Below, piece by piece: positions 55,219 through 64,000 of a stretch of 64,000 nt of DNA; within the stretch, counting starts at the first letter, position 1; every line of letters begins with the position of its first letter. The stretch spans positions 36,710 through 100,709 of the forward strand of contig NZ_RJTM01000102.1 in NCBI RefSeq assembly GCF_003725735.1, in the 5' to 3' direction. Under the pieces are notes generated by a model. It worked only from the letters and a program-made list of their open reading frames with translations. It was not told where the DNA came from and made no database searches. The position numbers and the translations under genes were made by a program. This DNA is from Sinomicrobium pectinilyticum. Its GTDB lineage: Bacteria; Bacteroidota; Bacteroidia; Flavobacteriales; Flavobacteriaceae.

Positions 55219-56979
55219 TCAGTGCAAGGTCGGATCAAAAGAGCCGCCCCAACCTACATTCTGTTCCAATGCCGGGCTTCTGTCTAAAACATCTTTCTGA
55301 ACAGGAAAGAAATAGTAGTTCTCGGGGAGTGTGCTTTGTCGTACTCCCGAACGGGGAACCTGTAGGGTAGAATATTTAAAGTCCTTTTCAACAAGCTCAT
55401 AATTATCCGCAAGTTCCCTTGCTTTTCCAATTTCCATTTCACTTTGGTCCGGTTCGATAGCAATGGCCTCAACACCTTCTTTTATGGTTCCGTCAAGACG
55501 ATTCAGCAGACGTAACCTTCTCAGGTCCCAAAAACGGTGGCCTTCAAAACAAAATTCTATGTTTCTTTCCGCCAATATGGCTTCTCTTACTTCTTCTCTG
55601 CTACCAGCAGTAATGCCGTAGTTTCCGTCAACACCAGGCTCAATACCGGCCCTTTCCCGGATCTGTTTAAGAATGGCCAGGGCTGTCTCCGAATCACCTG
55701 TTTCATTGGCTGTTTCGGCATAGTTCAACATGATTTCGGCAAAGCGCATGAGTACAAAATCCAGGTCGTACTGCTGTACTTCCGCCTGGGTTAAATGAAG
55801 AAGGCTGTTCTTTAAGATAAAGAAACCGGTATATCGATTTAAATTGGATGAATTTATATTCGCATTCGGGTTTATCCCGAAATCGTCCAGTTCATGGGCA
55901 ATTCCCAATGCGGTATACTGCCTTTTTCCTGTTTTTCCGGAAACCTCATACAGCTTCCCGTTCCAAACAACGGATTTATCAAACCTGGGATCCCTGTTTT
56001 TCCAGTAATTCTGTAAAAACTCCTCGTCAGACATGGTATAAGCGCTTAAAGGGTCATTGTAGCGCCTTCCGTCTTTCATGGGAAACTCTTTAACAAATTG
56101 CCAGGTAGGACAGGCACTTGCCGCCCCCCGGCTTTCCGAGCCGGGACGTACACCGTGATCCCAGGCAGCGGTCTTGTTGGGATAAGTGTTGATAACCGAG
56201 AATACCACTTCTTTGTTCCGCTCTTCCAAAGCAATATTCGAATAATCTTCTACGAGTCCGTAGCCCTGGCCCAACAACGATTCATAGGCTTCTTTATTCA
56301 CCGCGTTCGCCTCCTGCCAATAAGGGTTATTCCACGGCTGGGAAGGATTGAATTGTGGAGAGGCCTTGTAAAGCAGTACTTTGGCTTTAAAGGCCAGCGC
56401 AAAATTCCCATCGATTTTTCCGTAATCGCCTGATGCGGGAGTAATATGCTGAGGTAGAAGTGAAATAGCCATATCGAGATCTTCCTTCATAAAATCAAAA
56501 CATTCTTCGGTAGAATTCCTGGGTACATTCAGATCATCTTCATACCGATCCTGCGGCACGGTGATATAGGGGACGCCTCCGTGGTACTTAACCATGTTGA
56601 AATAGGCGTAGGCCCGCATAAAAAGTGCCTGACCGGTGATATGGTCCTTGACCTTCTGCGGAAGCATTCCGCTTTTAACATCGATAATCGCCTGGTTTAT
56701 AAGCCGGATCCTCGAGTAATCCCAGCTTTTAAAATTTTCATTTGAAATGGTTACTCTGTCAGGGTACCATTCTATGCCTGCCAGTTGTTGACTCAGTCTG
56801 TCAGCCCCGGAGTCCCAGTTCCCGAACATGGGATATAAATTGGCCATATAGGCATTGGCAAGGTTTTCGTCGTTCCAGACGGCATCCGGGTTGTAGCTGT
56901 CAATATTTTCTATGTCGAGAGCATCGGAGCAACCCGCCAGAAAAATAAAAAGTCCGAATATGTATATTAGTTTTTTCAT
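55219..56979 (-). CDS. SusD/RagB-family lipoprotein (STN-SusC partner)
   Basis: 586 residues, longer than the SusD proteins of the maltose locus. Lipoprotein signal IFGLFIFLAGCSDALDIEN (Cys17). SusD features: GQALFMRAYAYFNMVKYHGGVPYI, ALAFKAKVLLYKASPQFN and the C-terminal LAERNIEFCFEGHRFWDLRRLRL. It lies 113 bases behind its susC with a long perfect hairpin in the gap. No glycan enzyme is near, so the ligand cannot be guessed. Confidence 0.94.
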   Translation of the reverse strand: MKKLIYIFGLFIFLAGCSDALDIENIDSYNPDAVWNDENLANAYMANLYPMFGNWDSGADRLSQQLAGIEWYPDRVTISNENFKSWDYSRIRLINQAIIDVKSGMLPQKVKDHITGQALFMRAYAYFNMVKYHGGVPYITVPQDRYEDDLNVPRNSTEECFDFMKEDLDMAISLLPQHITPASGDYGKIDGNFALAFKAKVLLYKASPQFNPSQPWNNPYWQEANAVNKEAYESLLGQGYGLVEDYSNIALEERNKEVVFSVINTYPNKTAAWDHGVRPGSESRGAASACPTWQFVKEFPMKDGRRYNDPLSAYTMSDEEFLQNYWKNRDPRFDKSVVWNGKLYEVSGKTGKRQYTALGIAHELDDFGINPNANINSSNLNRYTGFFILKNSLLHLTQAEVQQYDLDFVLMRFAEIMLNYAETANETGDSETALAILKQIRERAGIEPGVDGNYGITAGSREEVREAILAERNIEFCFEGHRFWDLRRLRLLNRLDGTIKEGVEAIAIEPDQSEMEIGKARELADNYELVEKDFKYSTLQVPRSGVRQSTLPENYYFFPVQKDVLDRSPALEQNVGWGGSFDPTLH

Positions 56980-57023
56980 GTGTCTATTTTTATTGTTTTC
57001 TCAATGGTCACATGGAACCTTTG

Positions 57024-57072
57024 ATGTTTAAAATAATTGTCAAACACACAGGAGAACAATTATTTTAAACAT
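57024..57072 (-). promoter_or_regulatory. Long perfect hairpin between susC and susD
   Basis: ATGTTTAAAATAATTGT and ACAATTATTTTAAACAT form a perfect 17-bp stem with a 15-base loop, entirely inside the 113-base susC-susD gap. No T-run follows on the minus strand. It is more likely to be an mRNA stabilising/processing or partial attenuation element than a plain terminator. Confidence 0.7.
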
Positions 57073-57092
57073 GCCGGTTTCATTTTGATCCG

Positions 57093-60000
57093 TTAAAATT
57101 TAAAGTTCATTCCAAGGGAATATGTTTTCATAACAGGGTAGGAATCGTAATTTTTTTGCTCGGGGTCGTGAAATTCCTTAATCTCCGAAATGGCAAACAG
57201 GTTGGTGCCGTTGAAAAATAATTGTACACTCGATATCCCTATGCTTTCCAGTATTTCTTTCGGCAAACTATATCCTATGTTTAAATTTTTCAATCTCAGA
57301 TAAGCCCCGTTGTGAATCCAGAAAGACGTGGCACCTGTTCCGGACTCGTACCAATTCTGTCCGACAACGCGAGGGTATTTGGCATTGGGATTTTCCGGGG
57401 TCCACACATCATCTGCCCAGATCGGGTAGTAGGGGCGAACAGTGCCGCCGTGTTGTCTCATACCTGCTCCTTCCTGGTTGCTTATGATGCGATCGTAATT
57501 GGTGACCCCTTGAAAATGGGCATCTAAGGTGATATTTCCCCAACCGAGGTTAAAGCCGAACCCATAGTTAACCCTGGGGATCGCATTTTCGGACAGCAGC
57601 TGAAAATCATTACCGTCTATTTTACCATCAGGTCCCGGAGAATAGCCATCGCCACGGATATCTTCGAAATACAGCCCTCCTAAATAGGGATCTCTGCCGT
57701 ATTGGGTAAATCCCTGGGCCAGTAACTCATCTAATTGTTCCTGTGTACGTATGATCCCCAGGGATCTTAGACCGAAGATACGGTCAATGGGCTGTCCTAT
57801 TTTTGATTCGGAAGCTCTGAGTCCTCCCGGTTCGAAAATCGGATCCTGATCGATCTTATCCCATTGATCCCTGGCATAACCTATATTTCCGTATACCGAA
57901 TATTTAAATTTGCCATCTTCCGAGTAATCGCGCCACATCAGTGAAAGTTCACCGCCGTGCCAGGATCTTTCGGCATAATTTTCCGGGGCCAGGGACCGGC
58001 CGTAATTGTCGGGGAGTGTCACCAGTCTCGAACCTAAAATATCGACTTCCTTTTTTTTGAAAATGTCTATGGATCCGATAATCTTCCTGTCCAGCATCTC
58101 AAAATTCACACCGGCATTATAAGTGGTAGAAGTAGCCCAGGTCAGGTTAGGGTTAGGTGTTGCACCGGGTCCGATACCACGGTAGAGGTCGGTCCCGAAA
58201 ATATAACTTCCGGTATTATTGTAGGTATTGACAAATGAAAAAGGAGAGATCTTCTCGTTATTCACATCCAGATCATTCCCGGTAGTTCCGTAAGAGACCC
58301 TTAGTTTAAGTTCGTCTAACCAATCGGCCCCGGCCATAAAGGACTCTTCCGAAATTCTCCAGGCCGCTGAAAAGGAAGGAAAAAAGCCCCAACGTTTATT
58401 TTTCGGAAACAGGGTATTCCCGTCATACCTGAAGGAAAACTCGGCAATATACCGTTCGTTGAATTCGTAATTGACACGCCCTATTATTGACTGCCTGGCT
58501 CCTATTTCCTCGTATCCTCTGCCATATCTTCTTTCCGCATCGTTCGAATACACAAAGTCCTGGTCGTAATCAGTCACGGGATCTTCGGCCTTGGCATAAG
58601 CCCCGTACAAACCGTTTTCGGCCTGTTCGAATACTGTCATGGCCTTGATTCCGTGTTTTCCGAATCTCTTCTCGTAATTGAGGAACCAGTTGACCTGGTA
58701 TTCCCAGGCCGTATTTATCTCATAACTTAAAAATTCCTGGTTTTGACTAAAGGTAAAGGTGTTGATTTTATTGGGGTCCGGAGGGCCGGGAATAAACCGG
58801 TTACCATCGGGGTCAGCCTGATTGAAAACATAATTTTCCTGGAAGGTCAGAAAATGTTTCCGCATATAATCCTTCGCCAGATAACTTCCTACAAATTTCG
58901 TGGATAGTCCCGGTATATAATTGCCCAGATCAATATTCAGAGAGACCAAAGAACTCAGTTGTCGCTTTCTGGTTCTTATATACCGGTTTCCTACGATCTG
59001 ATCGATTACACTCCAAGCGAGCCAGCTCCCCATAGGTGTCTGTACGGGATAATCGGTAACCCGATTACTCGGTGTACCATCGGCTTCCGTGTAAAACGGA
59101 TAGGTCTTCGGCCAGTTGAAAGTAACCCGGTAAAGATCGGAAACGTCATAATCGTCATCTTCGGAAAACGGCCAGTAAAACCGGTCGTGATTTTGCTGGC
59201 TTGCCGCAAGGTTTATATCGAGAGTAATGCTTTCCGAAAGTTTGGCCGAGACATTTGACCGGAGGTTAAACTTTTTGTAATCCAGCCCTTTGAAAGAGCC
59301 TTCCTGCCCGCGATAACTGGCAAGGGTGTAATAGGTAATCGCGTCACCTCCCCCGTTCACACTCATGGTATAGTCGAGACTCGAAGGATTCCTCCAGATC
59401 ATATCATTGACATTATAACTCTTATCCTTGAAATAATCGAACTCCACAGGTCCGTTAGGCGGTGTGGTGCCGTTGAATTCCGCGACGCGGTTCTGATAGA
59501 TCAGTTCGTCGGTAGCTGTGGTCAGATCGGAAAGAAGGGTCTGCGTATGGGATGATGAGGAATACGAGGTCTGAAAATTAAAAACCGGCTTTTGCTTGCG
59601 CCCTTTTTTGGTGGTGACCAGTACAACTCCATTACCGGCCCTGGACCCGTATATGGAAGCAGTGGCCGCATCCTTTAAGAAGCTCAGTTGCTCGACTTCG
59701 TTAGCATTAAGTGCGTCAAAGGCCTCTTTATCTCTTACGATACCGTCAATGACGTATAATGGTTCCCCGAAACCTCCCCGAATTCTAATGCTCGAAGATG
59801 CTCCGGACAGACCGGAGGTATTCGTTATGTTCACTCCGGGAGCACGGCCGGCCAGGGTATTGGATAAATTACTCGCTGGTACTTGATTTAATTCTTCTGT
59901 TTTTACAGAGGTTATAGCTCCCGTTATATTCACTTTCTTTTGCGTACCGTAACCTACCACAACCACTTCATCCAGGGCGGAAAGCTCTGTTTTTAATGTA

Positions 60001-60635
60001 ATGTTTATAACAGAACGCCCTTCGACGGGAATTTCCTGGGTAGTATACCCTATATAGCTGAAAATCAACACGCTGTCGGGTGGTGCCTGGATGGAATAGT
60101 TGCCGTCAAAATCCGAGACAACCCCTACAGTGGTATTTTTAATAACAACATTTACTCCTGGCACCGGGGTTCCCGTATCTGCGTCGATCACCGTCCCTGT
60201 GACCGGTTGTTCCTGCCTTTCTTCCCGCTCTTTCTCCTGTTTACGCTCCGGAACGGGATCTTCGGCGGCAGGCGGCGACTTCTTCTTTAATATGATCTGT
60301 TTGTCGAGAACAGTATAGGTTATGGCAGTGTTCTTGAAAAGTATATCCAGGATCTCAAAAATATCTTTCTTTTTGACCTTTATGGATACCGGCGGATAAT
60401 TTTCTATAACCTCCGCATTACCGAGGAACTTGAAATCACTTTTAGATTCAATGGCCCGGAGAATGGTCATCACCCCGGCGTTTTCAAAATCGAGTGAGAT
60501 CTTTGTGTTCTGGGAATAATTACTGGCACGAATATGCAGTAATACAGCGAATAAGAACAATACGGCAAGCCGTATCTTCAGCGATAATTTAAACAGGGGA
60601 AGCCTGCAGAGCTCCCTCATTAATAATAATTTCAT
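57093..60635 (-). CDS. SusC/RagA-family transporter with STN signalling domain
   Basis: 1180 residues. N-terminal STN domain (about residues 48-115: ISLDFENAGVMTILRAIESKSDFKF, IKVKKKDIFEILDILFKNTAITYTV), charged linker rich in Glu/Lys/Arg, CarboxypepD_reg domain (VTGTVIDADTGTPVPGVNVVIKNT), TonB-box-like ALDEVVVVGYGT, plug with IRIRGGFGEPLYVIDGI, and a barrel ending YSLGMNFKF. STN domains pass a ligand-bound signal to a FecR-type anti-sigma factor, encoded next upstream (60788-61927). The second Met (60620) is an alternative start. Confidence 0.95.
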   Translation of the reverse strand: MKLLLMRELCRLPLFKLSLKIRLAVLFLFAVLLHIRASNYSQNTKISLDFENAGVMTILRAIESKSDFKFLGNAEVIENYPPVSIKVKKKDIFEILDILFKNTAITYTVLDKQIILKKKSPPAAEDPVPERKQEKEREERQEQPVTGTVIDADTGTPVPGVNVVIKNTTVGVVSDFDGNYSIQAPPDSVLIFSYIGYTTQEIPVEGRSVINITLKTELSALDEVVVVGYGTQKKVNITGAITSVKTEELNQVPASNLSNTLAGRAPGVNITNTSGLSGASSSIRIRGGFGEPLYVIDGIVRDKEAFDALNANEVEQLSFLKDAATASIYGSRAGNGVVLVTTKKGRKQKPVFNFQTSYSSSSHTQTLLSDLTTATDELIYQNRVAEFNGTTPPNGPVEFDYFKDKSYNVNDMIWRNPSSLDYTMSVNGGGDAITYYTLASYRGQEGSFKGLDYKKFNLRSNVSAKLSESITLDINLAASQQNHDRFYWPFSEDDDYDVSDLYRVTFNWPKTYPFYTEADGTPSNRVTDYPVQTPMGSWLAWSVIDQIVGNRYIRTRKRQLSSLVSLNIDLGNYIPGLSTKFVGSYLAKDYMRKHFLTFQENYVFNQADPDGNRFIPGPPDPNKINTFTFSQNQEFLSYEINTAWEYQVNWFLNYEKRFGKHGIKAMTVFEQAENGLYGAYAKAEDPVTDYDQDFVYSNDAERRYGRGYEEIGARQSIIGRVNYEFNERYIAEFSFRYDGNTLFPKNKRWGFFPSFSAAWRISEESFMAGADWLDELKLRVSYGTTGNDLDVNNEKISPFSFVNTYNNTGSYIFGTDLYRGIGPGATPNPNLTWATSTTYNAGVNFEMLDRKIIGSIDIFKKKEVDILGSRLVTLPDNYGRSLAPENYAERSWHGGELSLMWRDYSEDGKFKYSVYGNIGYARDQWDKIDQDPIFEPGGLRASESKIGQPIDRIFGLRSLGIIRTQEQLDELLAQGFTQYGRDPYLGGLYFEDIRGDGYSPGPDGKIDGNDFQLLSENAIPRVNYGFGFNLGWGNITLDAHFQGVTNYDRIISNQEGAGMRQHGGTVRPYYPIWADDVWTPENPNAKYPRVVGQNWYESGTGATSFWIHNGAYLRLKNLNIGYSLPKEILESIGISSVQLFFNGTNLFAISEIKEFHDPEQKNYDSYPVMKTYSLGMNFKF

Positions 60636-60787
60636 AATTTAGTACAGTTTATCGGGTTAATGATTAAATGTCATAACTCACAGATCGGGAAGTGTTGGCG
60701 CATTTCCTGATCTTTTTGCAAGAGTGATGACGGGTCGGGTTGTGATATAACTCAGGTGATATATAAAGCTTTCATGATGATTGGTTT

Positions 60788-61927
60788 TTATGGTTTGTCA
60801 ATGATGATATGATCTCCGTTGATCTGATAGGAAAAAGGTTCACTTCGCTGGAAAGACCGGAGCACCTCTTCGATGCTTTCTACATCGAATTTTGCAAAAA
60901 AACGTTTGTTTCCCAGTTCCTTGTACCTATTGGTGATTTGCACGTTATAATGCCTTTCCAGCACCCTGATAATCTCCGAAAAGGGACGGATCTTAAACAG
61001 GAGAACTCCATCGACCCATGCAATGTATTCGGCGGTATCTACATCTTTTACCCGGATACTCCTGTCATTCCTGTTGTAAACAGCTAATTCTCCGGGAGAA
61101 AGTTTGATCATGTTATCTTTCGGGAAGTTGTTTTCCGAATCGTGATGGAGTTCTACCACCCCCTCTACCAGAACAGTGCTTATACTTTGATCTTCCGTAT
61201 AGGAATTTACATTGAATTTTGTGCCGAGGACCCGGACATGAAATCCGTTGCTATTGACCATGAAGGGACGTTGCCTGTCTTTGACCACATCGAAAAAAGC
61301 CTCACCCTCCAGAAAAACTTCACGTGGCTCGTTTTTCGTGAAGGCCACGGGAAATTTAAGCCGGGACCCCGCATTGAGACTTACTTTGGTTCCATCTTCC
61401 AGCAACAGGCGGAATTTTTTACCAAAAGGAACGGATAATTCGTTATACACTGTTTTTTGGGGAGAGACAGTATCATCACTCCGGTAATTAATAATATTGC
61501 CATCATGCCGGGCAATGGTATTACCTTCTTTGTCCAGTATATTCGAAACCCCTTCTTCCGAGAGCTTTTTTATTTTGCCGTCATGTAATTTAATGGTTAT
61601 TGTATCCGGGGAGATATCGGGCCGGGAAAGGACGGATAATTTCATGTAAAGTCCTATGCCGAGAACGATAACCAGAATAGCCGCAGCCCTGTAAAAAACC
61701 TGTATCCTTTTTTTCTTTTTAATGTTGATCCGGTGAAGGATGGTAGTGTATTCTTTTTCCGGATCGAGAATGGTTAACGTTTTGTTTACCAGATAGTGGT
61801 CCTCCACATATTTTCTGAATTCTTCCCGGTTGGCAGCATCGGACAGGAGCGATTCAAGGGTGAGCAGCTCTTTCTCCGTAATCTGCCCGGATAAATATTT
61901 TATTACAAGTTTTTTTAATAAAATCAT
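60788..61927 (-). CDS. FecR-family anti-sigma factor
   Basis: 379 residues. A cytoplasmic N-terminal FecR_N-type helix region (YLSGQITEKELLTLESLLSDAANREEFRKYVEDH), one transmembrane helix (about 90-107, AAAILVIVLGIGLYMKL), then the periplasmic FecR beta domain with VPFGKKFRLLLEDGTKVSLNAGSRLKFPVAF and EVFLEGEAFFDVVKDRQRPF, and a C-terminal DUF4974-type domain. It holds the ECF sigma factor until the STN-SusC reports ligand. The frame opens at 61966; MILLKKLVIKYLSGQ at 61927 is preferred. The susC starts 152 bases downstream. Confidence 0.93.
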   Translation of the reverse strand: MILLKKLVIKYLSGQITEKELLTLESLLSDAANREEFRKYVEDHYLVNKTLTILDPEKEYTTILHRINIKKKKRIQVFYRAAAILVIVLGIGLYMKLSVLSRPDISPDTITIKLHDGKIKKLSEEGVSNILDKEGNTIARHDGNIINYRSDDTVSPQKTVYNELSVPFGKKFRLLLEDGTKVSLNAGSRLKFPVAFTKNEPREVFLEGEAFFDVVKDRQRPFMVNSNGFHVRVLGTKFNVNSYTEDQSISTVLVEGVVELHHDSENNFPKDNMIKLSPGELAVYNRNDRSIRVKDVDTAEYIAWVDGVLLFKIRPFSEIIRVLERHYNVQITNRYKELGNKRFFAKFDVESIEEVLRSFQRSEPFSYQINGDHIIIDKP

Positions 61928-62047
61928 ATAAAAAACATCAATTACACCCATATAACAAGTCCACATATAAAAACCCTTAAAAGATTATTAATTTTTTTTG
62001 ATATTTGTTAACGTGCACATTTTCGAATTGATTTTTTTGGTATCCTA
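61928..62047. promoter_or_regulatory. Divergent promoter region of the FecR and sigma genes
   Basis: 121 AT-rich bases between the two start codons. GATATTTG near 62000 resembles a -7 box for the sigma gene but deviates from TAnnTTTG at its first base. No convincing -33 element is seen on either strand. Confidence 0.35.
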
Positions 62048-62590
62048 ATGAACAACGAAACAGGTATAGTCAATAAATTAAGGAAAGGGGATCACACCAT
62101 ATTTAAAATAGTGTTCGAGGAACTTTATCCGTCAGTGGTAGCCTATGTATTGACACTCACGGGCGATGATGCAAAAGCCAAGGATATTGCCCAGAACAGT
62201 TTTATAATTCTTTGGGAAAAAAGGAAAAAACTCCGGGAAGAATCATCACTCAGGTCTTACCTGTTTAAAATTGCATATAATCTCTATATCAATCAATATC
62301 ACAAAGAGAAGTTCAGGAAAAGGGTACTGGAAGAATTTAAGTACGATGCGCTGCAAAAAACAATATCCGGAGAAGAGGATCAGGAGGATAACCGCCAGAA
62401 ACGATTACAGGAAATTATTGACGCATTACCGGTGAAGTGCCGGGAAATCCTCCTGCTTCATAAAAAAGAAGGTAAAAAATATAAAGACATTGCGGTTTTA
62501 TTGAATATTTCCGTCAAAACAGTAGAATCGCAGATGCGAATCGCCTATATAAAAATAAGAGAAGGGTTTGAATTGTGGAATAATGAATAA
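62048..62590 (+). CDS. ECF sigma-70 factor, FecI-like
   Basis: 180 residues. Sigma region 2 (FKIVFEELYPSVVAYVLTLTGDDAKAKDIAQNSFIILWEKRKKL, the usual AxDIxQxxFxxxW core) and region 4 (INALPVKCREILLLHKKEGKKYKDIAVLLNISVKTVESQMRIAYIKI-type) are complete. It presumably directs transcription of the adjacent susC-susD genes when released by FecR. Unlike the usual sigma-fecR operon, it faces away from fecR. It is followed by non-coding, decayed DNA. Confidence 0.93.
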   Translation: MNNETGIVNKLRKGDHTIFKIVFEELYPSVVAYVLTLTGDDAKAKDIAQNSFIILWEKRKKLREESSLRSYLFKIAYNLYINQYHKEKFRKRVLEEFKYDALQKTISGEEDQEDNRQKRLQEIIDALPVKCREILLLHKKEGKKYKDIAVLLNISVKTVESQMRIAYIKIREGFELWNNE

Positions 62591-63999
62591 TACACACTGT
62601 TGCACATTTTGAACGGGATGTGTACACGGCGAGGTTCATCTTACAATAATATCATGATTACGATCTCCGCCAGGGAATCAAAAAGCCTTATTGCCGCACA
62701 TAATAAATTACCCTTATAAGAGCCACCTGTAATTTCAGATATTTTTACTCAGAAAGCTCACATAAAAGTTCCAAATCCTGCAAAAATTGGTTCGGGATAG
62801 GTATCTGTGGGGAAACATAAGGAGATTTCATTACAAAATTCCATTTTCGTATGGAGAAGAAGTATTTTTTTAATTTTCAAACGATTGTGACTTATCCCAT
62901 GCAGCATAGAGAGGTGTCCGATAGATACCATTTTATAGTATAAATTGCTGTCGAACGGGATAAGTATAAATTCTCTTTTCTTTATTCCTGGTAAGACAAA
63001 ACCGTGCTTCCGCCCACCAAATCTTTCGAAACAGGAAGTATGGCAATACTACCGGCTAACTGTAGTTATTAGTTTCAACATACATAAAAATTACCCCGGA
63101 TCTTTGTACGACATTTGGAGCAAACGTCTGAATCAATACGGAGAGTTATTCGGTGAGTAGGGAAATTTTTTGTTTTTGGACTATGATTGAATGGCTTTCT
63201 TTCCTTAAAGAGGATTGATACTTTATAATTTTTTCAAAATAATTTTATCTTACTAAATCGTTTTAGTATATTTATCAATATTAGAATGTTATTAGTCAAG
63301 GCAAAACCAAAAATTAATGAGAAACTTTGATATTGTAAACCCTGCGTTTAAAGAATATAGGAAGAAAGCCATATTTTATCCGAAAAAATTGCTTCAACCT
63401 TTACTGTTATAGTCCTTTTTTAATGAGTCATGACAAAGGCATTTTAACTAATGATCTTCAGAAAGCTGCCAAAAGATTAGAGATAGTAACCGGGAACTTT
63501 TAATCGGGATGTCCATCCGGAAAAAATATCAGATGGAATTCAGGATGATTTTGAAGTAGAATACGTCATCAATGTGGATTTCCGGGATACATACCTGCCC
63601 GAAAGGGGAGTATCAGGTTTCATTAAGTCATTCTGATGAAATTGGGTTGCTGGCAATTCGACGCTTCGGTAACTTTCGAAGAATTTAATGAAACATGAGT
63701 GCTTTTCTGTTGCCGTATCTGAAAAAAAACAATACCGATCTGCCATTCATGAGGGGAGGTATCGGCAGGGCATATGCTATTTTTTGTCCGTTGTTCGTAA
63801 AAAACAGCTACAGTAGAAACAGGATGTGCCGGTAGTTATTGTAAAATATACCGAAAGAGCAGGTATCATAGACCCAGTCCATCTTTTTGATGTGCCCTTC
63901 CGGAACCAGATTAAAAATGATTTACCGGATATACAAAAGGTTTAGTTAACCTTAAAAACCCACCTGCTTTGCAGGTGGTCATGTTCTGATGGCTATGCC
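62591..63999. other. Region without intact genes, decayed coding remnants
   Basis: About 1.4 kb with no frame that looks real. Short protein-like runs appear in different frames: MEKKYFFNFQTIVTYP from 62851, SHDKGILTNDLQKAAKRLEIV near 63425-63490, DVHPEKISDGIQDDFEVEYV near 63509, and QDVPVVIVKYTERAGIIDP from about 63822 ending at a stop near 63944. All are broken by stops or frame changes. The runs look like the remains of one or two genes, but I do not recognise the families. An intact stretch of 68 minus-strand codons (63540-63746) is an antisense shadow. Confidence 0.45.
63960..63978. repeat. Perfect short hairpin, possible IS200/IS605-like end
   Basis: CCACCTGC TTT GCAGGTGG is a perfect 8-bp stem with a 3-base loop and no T-run, so it is not a terminator. 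Such single-stranded hairpins mark the ends of IS200/IS605 elements, and a similar sequence is familiar to me from flavobacterial elements of that kind. No transposase lies in the window; the element would have to continue to the right. Confidence 0.3.
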
Positions 64000-64000
64000 T

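Noticed and set aside
62945..63160. 71-codon frame in the decayed right end
   Set aside because: No recognisable domain, no promoter, and it lies in DNA full of broken frames.
54960..63980. Genomic island integrated at tRNA-Asp
   Set aside because: No integrase and no repeated copy of the tRNA-Asp 3' end was found in the window, and the tRNA has its own terminator directly behind it.
1..64000. CRISPR array
   Set aside because: No regularly spaced direct repeats were seen anywhere; the repeated motifs found are palindromic sites or gene-family similarity.

Overview
The window looks like a chromosomal segment of a marine or soil Flavobacteriaceae bacterium (phylum Bacteroidota). Evidence: three SusC/SusD pairs, lipoproteins with the Bacteroidota-style Cys-Ser/Asp-Asp start, the FolK-deoxynucleoside kinase fusion, DUF4270, GH3-like, DUF2797 and LytTR-type two-component genes, and promoters of the Bacteroidota form TTTG-N18..20-TAnnTTTG. 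The species cannot be named from the sequence alone.

Layout. 1-690: decayed ISAon1-type transposase remnant, then a tRNA-Gly/tRNA-Leu operon on the minus strand with a visible promoter and terminator. 868-7000: mutS, a TrmH/SpoU rRNA methyltransferase with a pentapeptide-repeat (Qnr-like) gene, a duplicated-domain secreted protein, and an overlapping HipA-like kinase/DUF3037 pair. 7090-16950: folK-dNK fusion, sppA, a queuosine-precursor transporter, a large AsmA-like protein, an outer-membrane protein and a DUF4270 lipoprotein. 17150-21550: a compact plus-strand operon of outer-membrane barrel, Kelch lipoprotein, DUF4907 protein, LytS-type kinase and LytTR regulator. 21600-28280: DUF2797, GH3-like protein, then the tig-clpP-clpX proteostasis cluster and a small membrane protein. 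28424-30508: a TonB-dependent receptor.

30636-52420 is a malto-oligosaccharide/starch utilisation locus. Minus strand: susC-susD-susE-GH13 amylase followed by a second susC-susD. Plus strand, divergent: a LacI-family regulator, MFS sugar transporter, beta-phosphoglucomutase, GH65 maltose phosphorylase, a SusA-like GH13 and a GH13 lipoprotein. The expected flow is surface amylase and SusCDE uptake, periplasmic trimming by GH13, MFS import of maltose, phosphorolysis by GH65 to glucose plus beta-glucose-1-phosphate, and conversion to glucose-6-phosphate. Three palindromic ACGTTGTA-centred sites lie in the three control regions and are the best candidate LacI operators.

52490-55075: glycerophosphodiesterase-like lipoprotein, thioredoxin, DUF58 protein and tRNA-Asp. 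55219-62590: an orphan SusD/SusC pair (SusC with an STN domain) with a FecR anti-sigma and an ECF sigma factor, the latter transcribed divergently. 62590-64000 carries no intact gene; it looks like decayed coding DNA and ends in a short perfect hairpin of the kind seen at IS200/IS605-like ends.

Most genes are ordinary family members. The parts most worth following up are the LacI operator set, the outer-membrane/Kelch/DUF4907/LytS-LytTR operon, the HipA-DUF3037 pair, and the long perfect hairpins placed between genes of the Sus operons.
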